A DNA stretch of 64,000 bases from Clostridia bacterium (GCA_017533795.1 JAFWIH010000020.1:73335-137334), one strand, 5' to 3'. Positions 7,469-17,291 are shown, counted from the stretch's first letter. Translations and numbers: made by a program. The notes: generated by a model not told the origin, from the letters alone.

Positions 7469-9772
7469 TTAATAATTACGCTTCATTTGGTCCAGTGTAT
7501 TATTCATACTACTAGAAAAATTTGTTCCTCCAGGATTTCCTAAAGCAGGTGGTCTATAGTTTCCCTTTCCTGAAGCAGATGGATATATCATATTTCCAAG
7601 TTGTCTTAAATTTTGTAAAAAGATTTTAGAGTATCCTTTTAAAGATATCTCACAATTTATTAAGCCTTGTAAATATTTTGTATATGTTTCTTCTTCAAAT
7701 GGAATTGTTATATATTTTGCTGTAGCCTTATCAAATAAACCTGTTTGATATGTCATTGCAGGATCATTATAATATGCCATGCCTCCAATGATTTCTTTTT
7801 CTGTAATTCCTCTTATCTTAACATACTTATTTATTACAACTCTTATTTTTTGTTCATCAAGAATATTTAATGCAACTAAATCTTTTAAAAATGCTGTTAA
7901 CGGTTGAATTGTTAATACATCCATTGTTTGTACTAAATATATTTCTTGAGCTGCAGAAAAATATCCTTTTGGTGTCCAGAAATCGCAATCTATTAATACA
8001 ACCGTATGACTTTTTGCAAGAGTTTCTAATATAGTTTGAACATTTTCTATTCCAGTATCTTCATTTGGTAACGAAGTATACACTGCCAAGTTACTATTTA
8101 CTCTTATACCACTTGCAATTCCATTGGCTAAATTAGATATACTGGACATTGCTGTTCTTCTTAAGTCTTCTTCATTTTTTGTATAAATGTAATATGAATT
8201 TCTATTTTTTGTTGTATCTAATATAGCAACATTTATTCCTGTTGAAGATAATAATTCTGCTAAATTGTTTACAATAAAGGATGTTCCATTTTTGCTAGTA
8301 CCAACAAAAGCAGCTATTTTTTTATTTCCAAGTAATGCATCACTTATATCTACATGAACATCTCCTGAATAACTATAGTTATTATTGATAGATTCTTGAG
8401 TATGTGTATTCTCTTGTATAGGAGCAATTGGTTGTGGTGCTATTGGAATAATTTCTTCTATATCTTCCTCATCTTCAAAGTCATCTTCTATATCTAATTC
8501 TTCTGGTTCATCATATTTTGGCAATTCAATATTTTGTTCTCTATAATCAAATTCTTCTTCATTATTTTGATCATCTAATATTCCTGGTAAAGTAGTTTGA
8601 CTATAATCATCTATATTTGGTAAAGATATTGTATCTTCTTCTATTTCTTCAGGCTCGATAGGTTTCTTTCTTGGTCTTCCTCTACCTCTTTTAGGCTTTG
8701 TTTCTGTTCCATCTTCTACTATAGGATTTTTTCTAGGTCTGCCCCTTCCTCTTTTTGGTTGCTCTGGTTCTTCCATTAATTCTGGAATTGTTTCTGACAT
8801 AGGCTCCGACATTGGAAGTTGTACAGGTTCTATGTCTTCAAAAGAAATTTCGTCTGCACTTGTTTCTTCTAAAGTTTCTTCTACAGGCTCTTTAGGTTTT
8901 TCTATTTTTGGTCTTGTAACTCTAGTTAATTTTTTTACATTTTCAGCAGATTTCATAGAAGTTGGTATAACTATTGGTTCTTCTATTGTTTTATTACGTT
9001 TTGGATTTACTAATAGTTTTTGACTTAAACCATCATCTTTTTTCTTAGTTTGTCTTAAATTGTCAGAAACAGCTTTATTAAAAGCCATTACTTGTTGATA
9101 TTTTGGTGATTTTTCTTCTAGTACTGCTCTTACACCTAGAGGTAAAAATTTGCTAATAACTTTTAATTGATTGTCATTATACTGTGCTGCTATATTGTTA
9201 TAACTTTCTATATATCTTGATTCATTTTTTCCCAATCTTTTGAAATGAGCTAAGATGTTTTGAATTTCTACCTCGCTAACATCATTTTCATTTTCTGCTT
9301 TATAACTTACATTTTCTGAATCAATTTGATAATATGTTTTTGCTTCCTTTTTTAGTCTAGGTTTATTTATTAATCTGCATACTTCATCAATACTTCTATC
9401 GTTACCTATTATTGCATTATAAACACCTATTCCAAATAATTTAACTAATATTTCTTCTGATTTTTTTCTTCTTTCTGTACAAATTAGTATTATAGGAATA
9501 TCTGATCCTTGTGAACTTGATGCTTCATCACTTATACTATCTAGTCTTTCAAAAATAAACTTATCCATTTGTTCATAGCTTGAGTTTGTAAATTGTTCTA
9601 AGTCCTCACTTATAACTATTCTATCATAGCTTTTATCCTTTTGTATTTCTTTTAATATTGCATTAAAATAATAGACGTTTTTGTAAGAAATAATCTCTTT
9701 ATATTTTTTTTGATATTTCTTAACTATTGCTTCTGAAATTTCCTCATTATTAACAGCAAATAAAACTTTCAT
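7469..9772 (-). CDS. MinD/CpaE-like ATPase-fold protein with two AT-hooks
   Basis: 767 residues. The N-terminus (1-130) looks like a pseudo-receiver domain (MKVLFAVNN start, no clear phospho-Asp), as in CpaE/TadZ proteins. The middle (about 240-470) is low-complexity and acidic and contains two canonical AT-hooks, each KRGRGRPRK, at about 340-348 and 361-369. The C-terminal half (about 480-720) has a SIMIBI/MinD fold, but the P-loop reads GTSKNGTS rather than GKGGxGKT, so ATP hydrolysis is doubtful; VVLIDCDFW matches the Walker B strand. AT-hooks bind the minor groove of AT-rich DNA, so a link between chromosome and membrane is a plausible inference. It lies 3 nt after the small membrane protein gene. 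Confidence 0.8.
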   Translation of the reverse strand: MKVLFAVNNEEISEAIVKKYQKKYKEIISYKNVYYFNAILKEIQKDKSYDRIVISEDLEQFTNSSYEQMDKFIFERLDSISDEASSSQGSDIPIILICTERRKKSEEILVKLFGIGVYNAIIGNDRSIDEVCRLINKPRLKKEAKTYYQIDSENVSYKAENENDVSEVEIQNILAHFKRLGKNESRYIESYNNIAAQYNDNQLKVISKFLPLGVRAVLEEKSPKYQQVMAFNKAVSDNLRQTKKKDDGLSQKLLVNPKRNKTIEEPIVIPTSMKSAENVKKLTRVTRPKIEKPKEPVEETLEETSADEISFEDIEPVQLPMSEPMSETIPELMEEPEQPKRGRGRPRKNPIVEDGTETKPKRGRGRPRKKPIEPEEIEEDTISLPNIDDYSQTTLPGILDDQNNEEEFDYREQNIELPKYDEPEELDIEDDFEDEEDIEEIIPIAPQPIAPIQENTHTQESINNNYSYSGDVHVDISDALLGNKKIAAFVGTSKNGTSFIVNNLAELLSSTGINVAILDTTKNRNSYYIYTKNEEDLRRTAMSSISNLANGIASGIRVNSNLAVYTSLPNEDTGIENVQTILETLAKSHTVVLIDCDFWTPKGYFSAAQEIYLVQTMDVLTIQPLTAFLKDLVALNILDEQKIRVVINKYVKIRGITEKEIIGGMAYYNDPAMTYQTGLFDKATAKYITIPFEEETYTKYLQGLINCEISLKGYSKIFLQNLRQLGNMIYPSASGKGNYRPPALGNPGGTNFSSSMNNTLDQMKRNY

Positions 9773-9775
9773 TTG

Positions 9776-10189
9776 TTACCCCCTTCCAAATTTTACAACA
9801 ATTGCAAATGCAAGTGGTAAGATTTGGCATATTACTAATACTGTTATACAACTAACCATCATAACTAGTCCCTTTTCATTGTTTTCTAGATGTCTAGTTC
9901 CTATAACATATTGATATATAGCACTTATTGTTATACCTAAAAATCCGAATGGAATACTATATATTCTTACAAGATTTAATACATATGCTGTAAATCCATA
10001 CGCATCTGATCCATATTTTTCTTTATAATCTTCCAAAGAACTTTTAGCACTATCCTTTATTTCTAGTAATTTACTTTCTGTACTTTTATCAATTACTTCT
10101 GATGTTGCAGCATGAACAAAGCTTGTACATAAAAATAATAAAATTAATACTACTGATATAATTAGAAATATTTTAATAACTTTTTTCAC
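9776..10189 (-). CDS. Small secreted/membrane protein with VirB2-like layout
   Basis: 137 residues: N-terminal signal peptide (KKVIKIFLI to about residue 27, with an A-A-T-type cleavage region), a charged stretch, then two hydrophobic helices (about 76-96 and 108-130) joined by a short polar loop, ending KFGRG. That layout matches TrbC/VirB2-type pilin-like subunits, but sequence similarity is not demonstrable by eye. GTG start at 10189 with GGAG upstream. It is first in the operon with the AT-hook MinD-like and GAF-GGDEF proteins. No secretion ATPase is present in the window. Confidence 0.75.
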   Translation of the reverse strand: MKKVIKIFLIISVVLILLFLCTSFVHAATSEVIDKSTESKLLEIKDSAKSSLEDYKEKYGSDAYGFTAYVLNLVRIYSIPFGFLGITISAIYQYVIGTRHLENNEKGLVMMVSCITVLVICQILPLAFAIVVKFGRG

Positions 10190-10251
10190 TTACTTTAAGC
10201 TCCTTTCATCTTCTATCATTCTGTTTAAAAACTCCAACTTTTTACCCTTAT

Positions 10252-10279
10252 ATAATACAATAATATTAAAAAAATGGCA
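10252..10279 (-). promoter_or_regulatory. Promoter for the 10189-5252 operon
   Basis: TTGCCA (10279-10274), 16-nt spacer, TATTAT (10257-10252). It lies directly after the terminator of the preceding gene and about 60 nt before the GTG start at 10189. Confidence 0.55.
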
Positions 10280-10294
10280 AGTATTTTTTAATAA

Positions 10295-10341
10295 ATTAAG
10301 CAATAAAATAACTTAAATAAATAATGTTATTTTATTGCTTA
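10295..10341 (-). terminator. Long hairpin terminator overlapping the glucosaminidase stop codon
   Basis: A perfect 17-bp inverted repeat TTAAGCAATAAAATAAC with its complement at 10325-10341, separated by 13 nt, begins in the stop codon of the upstream gene and is followed on the minus strand by an AT-rich TTTATT tail. Confidence 0.7.
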
Positions 10342-11316
10342 AATTTTTCCATATAAATATTGCATATACTTGTAAACAGCACTTGCCCAATTTTTGTCTG
10401 TCGCATATTTTTTATTTATACTTGAAATACTGCTTCCACTATAATACTTTCCACTTGCATAACTACCATCATAAATTTTTGTTCCAGAAGGATTTATGTA
10501 GTACTTTACAAATACTCTTGCTATTAAATCTATACATTCTGAGTAGTCTGTAAAGCTATATGCTCCATTATAAGGATTTGAGTCATACGCTCCATATCCA
10601 AATAAATTATGTTTATTTTGTGCAATTTTTGAAGTTCCCCATGCACTTTCATGTATACCAACAGCTGCAACAAACATTCCATTTATATTATATTGTTGTT
10701 CAATCAAATAAAAATATTCACTATTGCTTTCAAATATTTTATTTTTATCTTTATCATCAGTTAATGCTTTTTGAAATTGTTCTAAAGAAAAACCACTTGG
10801 TTTATTTAAAGCCATTTCAAAATTCAATCCAGCTGCTGATGCTTTCTGTGCATATTTACTTTCAATTGTTTTTTTATCTGCTGTTCCAACATCTATAATC
10901 TTGTTAATTGACGATTTTACAACTGTAGCACTTATCTGTTCTTCATTTATTGTGTTGCCTTGTTCATCATATTTTCTTTTAATTATTATTTCCTGAGTTC
11001 CATTTCTGCCTTCTTGTGTAACCTGTGATGTTCCTTTTAACATTTCATTGTTATTTCTGTATTTCGTTATATATTCTAATTCTACAATTTCTTTTACAAT
11101 TTCTTCTCTCGTATTTGCATTTACTTTTGTATTATCAGATATTATTTTTTCCAAGTCTACTCCCTGACTGTTACTTATTTTTACATTATCTTGAATACTT
11201 GTAGCATATGAAATTGGTTTGTTTGTAGTAAAATAATACATAACTAAAGCACTTGTCCAAATAATAATTATAGACATTAGAATAACAGTAGTTTTTTTGT
11301 TATCTTTTGAATTCAT
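10339..11316 (-). CDS. Membrane-anchored glucosaminidase-domain cell-wall hydrolase
   Basis: 325 residues. An N-terminal TM anchor (about 13-32) precedes a long stalk and a C-terminal GH73/glucosaminidase domain (about 195-325), which cleaves the GlcNAc-MurNAc bond of peptidoglycan. The catalytic Glu is in GIHESAWGTS, followed by KHNLFGYGA, typical of LytG/FlgJ-like enzymes. The ATG at 11316 has AGGTGG upstream; a longer frame from 11361 lacks a site. It is 57 nt downstream of the deacetylase gene and probably shares its promoter, suggesting a wall-remodelling pair. Confidence 0.88.
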   Translation of the reverse strand: MNSKDNKKTTVILMSIIIIWTSALVMYYFTTNKPISYATSIQDNVKISNSQGVDLEKIISDNTKVNANTREEIVKEIVELEYITKYRNNNEMLKGTSQVTQEGRNGTQEIIIKRKYDEQGNTINEEQISATVVKSSINKIIDVGTADKKTIESKYAQKASAAGLNFEMALNKPSGFSLEQFQKALTDDKDKNKIFESNSEYFYLIEQQYNINGMFVAAVGIHESAWGTSKIAQNKHNLFGYGAYDSNPYNGAYSFTDYSECIDLIARVFVKYYINPSGTKIYDGSYASGKYYSGSSISSINKKYATDKNWASAVYKYMQYLYGKI

Positions 11317-11373
11317 TTTACCACCTAAAATTATTTTAATATTAGTAGTATATTTTGTCAATTGTAATTTTTT

Positions 11374-12864
11374 CTAATTCTGTACACTTTGAGTAACCAT
11401 TGGTGTTTTATCTGTTATTCTGTCAAATGTATATCCATTTTGTTTTGCAAAATCTATTATCCCTGGTAATGCATCTACCGTTTTTTGATTTCCACTAAAA
11501 TCGTGCATTAGAACTACATTTGACCTAGTATTTTTTAATCCTGAAGTTACATTATTATATACTCCTTCAGAAGTCTTGACACCGCCAGAGTCACCTGATG
11601 CAACATTCCAATCGAAATATCTATAGCCTTTTTTTAACGTTTCTCTAACTAACGTAGACATAACTCCTTCTGAATATTTTCTACTTACTGTGTTTGAACT
11701 ACCTCCAGGGAATCTTATTGTTCTAGTCTCTACTCCTGTAGTCTTTTTTATTTTTTCTTTCATATAGTCAAGCCCATTTAAATATGATTCTGCTGAAGAA
11801 TACACAACAGCATAGTCGTGTGAACCACCATGTATTGCAATTGAATGTCCTTCTTCTACTATTCTTTTAATTAAGTGCTCTGTGTTTTGTCCATAGTCTA
11901 ATACGAAAAATGTTGCTTTAACGCCTTTTTCTTTTAATATATCAAGTATTTGTGGCGTTATATTGCTGCTTGGTCCATCATCAAATGTTAAATATACAAC
12001 TCCAGGCGTTCCTACGTTCATATTTGCTTTACCAATATTACCTACCATAATTTCTCTTGTTGCCACTGTTTCATTTCCATTATTATCTTTTACGCTATAT
12101 TTTACAGAGTACGTTCCTTCTTGTTTTGTATTTACATTGCCTCCAATTTCTATTCTATCAGTTAAGTCACCATCTTTTTCGTCTTGTGCCTTAGCTCCCT
12201 GTTCTTTATATTCTTCTCCAACATTTAAAATAATAGTCCCATCACCTATAAGTTCTATTGTTGGCTTTACACCATCTATAAAATATACTTTTCTTGTTTT
12301 TTCCTGTGTATTGCCTGCTGAATCAACAACTTTATATATTATATCTGTTTCACCATCATTTATAACTTTTGGCATTATTGTTACATTTTTTGTTATATCT
12401 CCATCATAGTTGTCTATTGCCTTATATCCAGGTTCCTCATATTCTTTATTATATGATATTTTAATTTCTTCATTTCCTTGTAAGATTATTTCTGGAGACA
12501 TATCATCTATTACTACAACCTTTCTTGTATATACATATGTTCCAAATATATATGGAATTTTGTATTTAATTTGGTATTCTCCAAGTTCACTTGTATTTAT
12601 ATTCGCAGAAAGTACAACTTTGTTAGTTATGTCCTTTCCATAATATTTTACGGTTATTCCACTATCTATAAATTCACTTTTATATGATACTTTTTCTACC
12701 TTGTCTCCTATTAATTTTACTGATGGTTTTTTTAGTAATATTAAAAACATTATAATTAAGACTATAACAATAATTGCGCCTATTACTTTGTTTTTGTTTA
12801 TATGATCACCTTTATAAATTATAACTGGTGTTAGGTCTTTTTTTTCTATACTTTCACTTGACAT
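11374..12864 (-). CDS. Membrane-anchored polysaccharide deacetylase with Ig-like repeats
   Basis: 496 residues. A TM anchor near 26-45 is followed by three Ig-like (DUF5011/Big-type) repeats, each with a DxDGDxT-like turn (NYDGDITKNV, EKDGDLTDRI), and a C-terminal NodB deacetylase domain (about 285-480). NodB motifs are visible: TFDDGPS (motif 1, metal Asp), HGGSHDYA (motif 2, metal His), RFPGGSSN (motif 3) and VLMHD (motif 5). It probably removes acetyl groups from peptidoglycan or another surface glycan. The ATG at 12864 is chosen about 30 nt after the predicted transcription start. A related Ig domain occurs at the C-terminus of the PBP at 52314. Confidence 0.9.
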   Translation of the reverse strand: MSSESIEKKDLTPVIIYKGDHINKNKVIGAIIVIVLIIMFLILLKKPSVKLIGDKVEKVSYKSEFIDSGITVKYYGKDITNKVVLSANINTSELGEYQIKYKIPYIFGTYVYTRKVVVIDDMSPEIILQGNEEIKISYNKEYEEPGYKAIDNYDGDITKNVTIMPKVINDGETDIIYKVVDSAGNTQEKTRKVYFIDGVKPTIELIGDGTIILNVGEEYKEQGAKAQDEKDGDLTDRIEIGGNVNTKQEGTYSVKYSVKDNNGNETVATREIMVGNIGKANMNVGTPGVVYLTFDDGPSSNITPQILDILKEKGVKATFFVLDYGQNTEHLIKRIVEEGHSIAIHGGSHDYAVVYSSAESYLNGLDYMKEKIKKTTGVETRTIRFPGGSSNTVSRKYSEGVMSTLVRETLKKGYRYFDWNVASGDSGGVKTSEGVYNNVTSGLKNTRSNVVLMHDFSGNQKTVDALPGIIDFAKQNGYTFDRITDKTPMVTQSVQN

Positions 12865-12901
12865 TTTTGTTTTGCCTCTTTTCAAACAATTATACATAAT
12901 T

Positions 12902-12930
12902 AGTATACTACGGAAGTTAACATTTTTCAA
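12902..12930 (-). promoter_or_regulatory. Promoter for the deacetylase-glucosaminidase pair
   Basis: TTGAAA (12930-12925), exact 17-nt spacer, TATACT (12907-12902), directly after the terminator of the upstream metallopeptidase gene. Confidence 0.75.
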
Positions 12931-12950
12931 CACTTTTCAGCAAAAAATAT

Positions 12951-12969
12951 AGGCAGAATTGTTCTGCCT
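12951..12969 (-). terminator. Intrinsic terminator
   Basis: Stem AGGCAGAA/TTCTGCCT with a 3-nt loop, followed on the minus strand by ATATTTTTTG; it ends the YgjP-type metallopeptidase transcript. Confidence 0.85.
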
Positions 12970-13055
12970 GTTCTAAGTAATATCAGATTTTAGATGATAC
13001 TACTCCTATATATTATTTTTCCAAAAATAGGTGCTATTATTCTTTAATTGATATT

Positions 13056-13598
13056 TTAGTATTTCATATTCTCTATTTTTCTTGCATATGTTCTATAATT
13101 TGGCATATATTTTTCTAGTAATTCATAGAATTTTCTACAATGTGTTTTATATTTTAGATGACAAAATTCATGTAAAATAATATATTCTATAACATTTCTA
13201 TCATACTTTACGATCTCAGGATTAATAGTTATTTTTTTATCATCTGAACAATTTGCTAAAATTCCATGCATCTTTTTTATTTCATAATCTTCTGGTGCAA
13301 ATCCAAGCATTAGTCTTGTTTTTTCCATTACTCTTTCTACTTCATCTTTTGCAATTGATTCATACATTTTATCTAATGCTACATTTAGTATTTTTAAATT
13401 ACCTATTTTTTTATATTTGTTTGGTAAATATACTTGTATGTCTCTGCCTGATAAATTTAACTCAGATATTTTTAAGTTTTTATGAAAAATACGCAATCTA
13501 AAATTCTTCCCGAAAATTTTAACAGGGTCCTTTTCTATAGCATATTCCTTTGTTTGAAATGTATTTAAACTTATTGTTTTTATTCCTAATTTATTCAT
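13056..13598 (-). CDS. YgjP/WLM-type zinc metallopeptidase (DUF45)
   Basis: 180 aa. The zincin motif HEFCHLKYKTH near residue 144 (HExxH plus a downstream His) and the C-terminal CRKFYELLEKYMP segment are those of the YgjP-like M48 relatives (COG1451), which resemble SprT/Wss1 folds. The N-terminal 80 residues form the usual beta-rich region. Substrate unknown. It is monocistronic, with a consensus promoter (13658-13686) and a repeat-rich 5' UTR, which suggests regulated expression. The ribosome site AAGGGGG precedes the ATG. Confidence 0.85.
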   Translation of the reverse strand: MNKLGIKTISLNTFQTKEYAIEKDPVKIFGKNFRLRIFHKNLKISELNLSGRDIQVYLPNKYKKIGNLKILNVALDKMYESIAKDEVERVMEKTRLMLGFAPEDYEIKKMHGILANCSDDKKITINPEIVKYDRNVIEYIILHEFCHLKYKTHCRKFYELLEKYMPNYRTYARKIENMKY

Positions 13599-13611
13599 TT
13601 TTTATTCCCCC

Positions 13612-13653
13612 TTAACAAATTTTCGTTTTGCGAATTACTGTTCGTTTTGTTAA
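13612..13653. promoter_or_regulatory. Repeat-rich operator-like region in the metallopeptidase leader
   Basis: The outer arms TTAACAAA and TTTGTTAA form an inverted repeat. Inside, TTCGTTTTG occurs twice as a direct repeat (13622 and 13641), and 13631-13644 reads CGAACAGTAATTCG on the minus strand, a partial match to the Gram-positive LexA box (CGAAC-N4-GTTCG). A second partial match, CGAACATTTTTTTG, lies at 13706-13719 upstream of the -35. Confidence 0.4.
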
Positions 13654-13657
13654 ATGC

Positions 13658-13686
13658 ATTTTATACCTTTAAAAATTTTTTGTCAA
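13658..13686 (-). promoter_or_regulatory. Promoter of the YgjP-type metallopeptidase gene
   Basis: Perfect TTGACA (13686-13681), 17-nt spacer, TAAAAT (13663-13658). The expected start near 13651 places the LexA-box-like site 13631-13644 just downstream of +1. Confidence 0.7.
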
Positions 13687-13742
13687 TACTTTTTATAAAA
13701 TTTTTCAAAAAAATGTTCGTCTTTTTTTAAAAAGAAAAAGCA

Positions 13743-13799
13743 ATCAATTGTAGCAGAAGAATTTGACTTGTTTTTTCAAAATTCTTCGTCAAAATTGAT
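13743..13799 (-). terminator. Terminator of the glycolytic operon
   Basis: Nested inverted repeats (ATCAATT/AATTGAT outside, GAAGAATTT with AAATTCTTC inside) followed on the minus strand by GCTTTTTCTTTTT, 38 nt after the eno stop. Confidence 0.75.
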
Positions 13800-13836
13800 C
13801 ACTTTTTATCTTATAATATCTGTCCCCAATGACAGA

Positions 13837-15156
<1,320 letters not shown>

Positions 15157-15825
15157 CTAAAATTTTAAAATCTGGTTTTTGTTTGTTTTATTGTTTCTAC
15201 TTGCAACATATTCTGCATTTTCTGTACTGTCATGTTCACTATTTTGATAGTCTACCATATTCTTTACATCTTTAATATAAATTCCTGCATCATAATATTC
15301 TTTTTTTCCTTCTCCATTTAGTTCTTTATCTATAAGATATTTTTTTAGCACTTCTTTTTCTTCCTTATTTGCATAGTCTATTGACAAGCCTAAGTATTTG
15401 TATCTCCATATTATATGTCTTTCATAGCTTGTTAAGCCATCATTATTTAAATCTTCATATCCGTATTCTATAGCAAATTTTGTTCCTTTTATTAGTATTG
15501 TAATATTGCTCCAAAGCTCTTGCCCTGTATTTGCAAATTCTTGTCTTAGTTCTTTTATGGAATCATATAGTATTTCTACAAGCTTTCCATATTGGTCTTC
15601 ATCTATATTAAATTTTGAAGGTATTTCGTATACATTTACAGGATTTTTCTTTAATATACTCTTAGGTACATAGTAAAAGAATAATTCACCTGTTGTTTTT
15701 TTATTTGGCTTGTCTATTATTGATGCATATAAGTATAAGTTTTCCCATTTTTCTGGTATCATATAAAATAGTTTCTTTTGAATATCTTCATATTTATCCT
15801 TTATCCTTTTTGTGTTTCGTAACAT
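15157..15825 (-). CDS. YezG/DUF600-family immunity-like protein
   Basis: 222 aa. The N-terminal part IPEKWENLYLYASIIDK, followed by a GELFFYYVP strand and a region with FNIDEDQYGKLVEILYDSIKELR, resembles the YezG (DUF600) family, antitoxins of LXG polymorphic toxins such as YeeF. The last 50 residues are divergent and Lys/Asn-rich. No LXG toxin gene lies in the window, so this would be an orphan immunity gene, unusually placed between gpmI (14 nt) and eno (12 nt). The assignment rests on remembered family features and is moderate. Confidence 0.6.
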   Translation of the reverse strand: MLRNTKRIKDKYEDIQKKLFYMIPEKWENLYLYASIIDKPNKKTTGELFFYYVPKSILKKNPVNVYEIPSKFNIDEDQYGKLVEILYDSIKELRQEFANTGQELWSNITILIKGTKFAIEYGYEDLNNDGLTSYERHIIWRYKYLGLSIDYANKEEKEVLKKYLIDKELNGEGKKEYYDAGIYIKDVKNMVDYQNSEHDSTENAEYVASRNNKTNKNQILKF

Positions 15826-15839
15826 ACATATACCCCTCT

Positions 15840-17291
15840 TTATTGACTATCAAATTCTATTAGACTTTTTCCTGTCATTTCTTTTGGTTTTTTTATTTCT
15901 AAAATTTTTAAAATAGTTGGTGCTATATCTGCAAGTTTCCCAGATTTTAGTTTTATATCTTTTCTTTCTGTTACCGCAATTAGCGGAACAGGGTTAATAG
16001 TATGTGCCGTATGCGGTTCACCAGTAGTATAGTCTATCATTTGTTCACAATTTCCATAATTAGAAGTAATTAATACTGTTCCTTCCTTATTATTTACTTC
16101 TTTAATAATTTTGCCTACACATTTGTCTATATTTTCTATAGCTTTTATTGTTGTATTTAAACTACCAGTATGTCCTGCTATATCTGCACTTGTATAATTT
16201 ACAATTATTAAGTTGTATTTATCAGATTTAATTGCTTCAATTGTTTTATTAGTAAGATCGTTTGTACTATTTTCTGATTTTGAATCATATGTTCCAGATT
16301 GTTCTGTAATACATATGCTTGTTAAATTATTTTTATTTAGTACATCTGTTAAAGTGTTTTTTAAATTGTCGTTCTTAAATGCAATATGAACATTAGGTAT
16401 AGTATCATCGTAATCTGTAAAACATACAAAATACAACTCTAGTTTTTTGGTCTTGAATTTATCAAATTCAGAATCTACTAAGGCTCTTGTTAATTGTTTT
16501 GCTCTATCTTGCCTGTAATTAAAAAATATTACAGAATCATTATTATCTATTTTAGCAATTGGTCCTTCAGAGTTGTTTATTACTATAGGCTCTACAAATT
16601 CATCAAATTCTTCTTTTTGATAGCTCTGTTCTATTGCCATTATAGGTTTTTTTGCTGTTTTCCCTTTTCCATATACTAAAGCGTCATATGTTTTTTTGGT
16701 GTTTTCCCACCTATTGTCTCTGTCCATGCTATAGTATCTTCCAGATATACTTGCAATTTTTCCAATTCCTTTTTCTTTTATTTTTTCTCTTAAATCAGAT
16801 AAGTATCCTTCTGCAGACGCAGGAGGTGTGTCTCTTCCATCTAGAAAGCAATGAATATATACCTTTTCAAAATCTCTCCTTTTTGCCATCTCTAATAAAG
16901 CATATAAATGTCTTATATGACTATGAACTCCTCCGTCAGATAGTAGTCCCATTATATGCAATTTTGAATTATGCTTTTTACAGTTATCTATTGCAGCTAT
17001 AAACTCTGGATTTGTAAAAAAGTCACCATTTTCAATTGATTTTGTTATTGTGGTTAGATTTTGGTTTAAAACTCTTCCTGTACAAATGTTAAGTTTTCCT
17101 ACTTCTGAATCATTCATTTGTCCTTCTGGAAGTCCAACATCTTGTCCACTAGTTGTTATTTTTGTTGTTGGATACTTTTTCATTAGTTTATCAATGTTAG
17201 ATGTTTTTGCAAGTTTAACTGCATTTCCATCTTTATTGCTATTCTCACCAAATCCATCTAATATCATTAGCATTGTTAGTTTATTATTCAT
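15840..17291 (-). CDS. gpmI: Divergent, probably inactive phosphoglycerate mutase of the GpmI family
   Basis: By position and fold this is the cofactor-independent phosphoglycerate mutase (3-PG to 2-PG). Conserved: Asp12 in LDGFG, catalytic Ser62 in DSEVG, DGGVHSH, DGRDTPP, SGRYYSMDRDNRW, NYRQDRAKQL, ADIAGHTG and TAHTINPVP. Changed: the second metal site motif, normally ADHGN, reads SNYGN (Asp to Asn411, His to Tyr412); SEVGH reads SEVGK; and about 30 residues after ITEQ (near 335) are missing, including the usual substrate-binding Lys of ETEKY. It has 483 residues against about 510. The frame is intact. It may be a pseudoenzyme, have another activity, or act with another mutase elsewhere in the genome. 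Confidence 0.85.
   Translation of the reverse strand: MNNKLTMLMILDGFGENSNKDGNAVKLAKTSNIDKLMKKYPTTKITTSGQDVGLPEGQMNDSEVGKLNICTGRVLNQNLTTITKSIENGDFFTNPEFIAAIDNCKKHNSKLHIMGLLSDGGVHSHIRHLYALLEMAKRRDFEKVYIHCFLDGRDTPPASAEGYLSDLREKIKEKGIGKIASISGRYYSMDRDNRWENTKKTYDALVYGKGKTAKKPIMAIEQSYQKEEFDEFVEPIVINNSEGPIAKIDNNDSVIFFNYRQDRAKQLTRALVDSEFDKFKTKKLELYFVCFTDYDDTIPNVHIAFKNDNLKNTLTDVLNKNNLTSICITEQSGTYDSKSENSTNDLTNKTIEAIKSDKYNLIIVNYTSADIAGHTGSLNTTIKAIENIDKCVGKIIKEVNNKEGTVLITSNYGNCEQMIDYTTGEPHTAHTINPVPLIAVTERKDIKLKSGKLADIAPTILKILEIKKPKEMTGKSLIEFDSQ

Noticed and set aside
9776..10189. Firm call of a type IV secretion or conjugation system
   Set aside because: Only a VirB2-like layout is seen; no secretion ATPase, coupling protein or other core subunit is present in the window.
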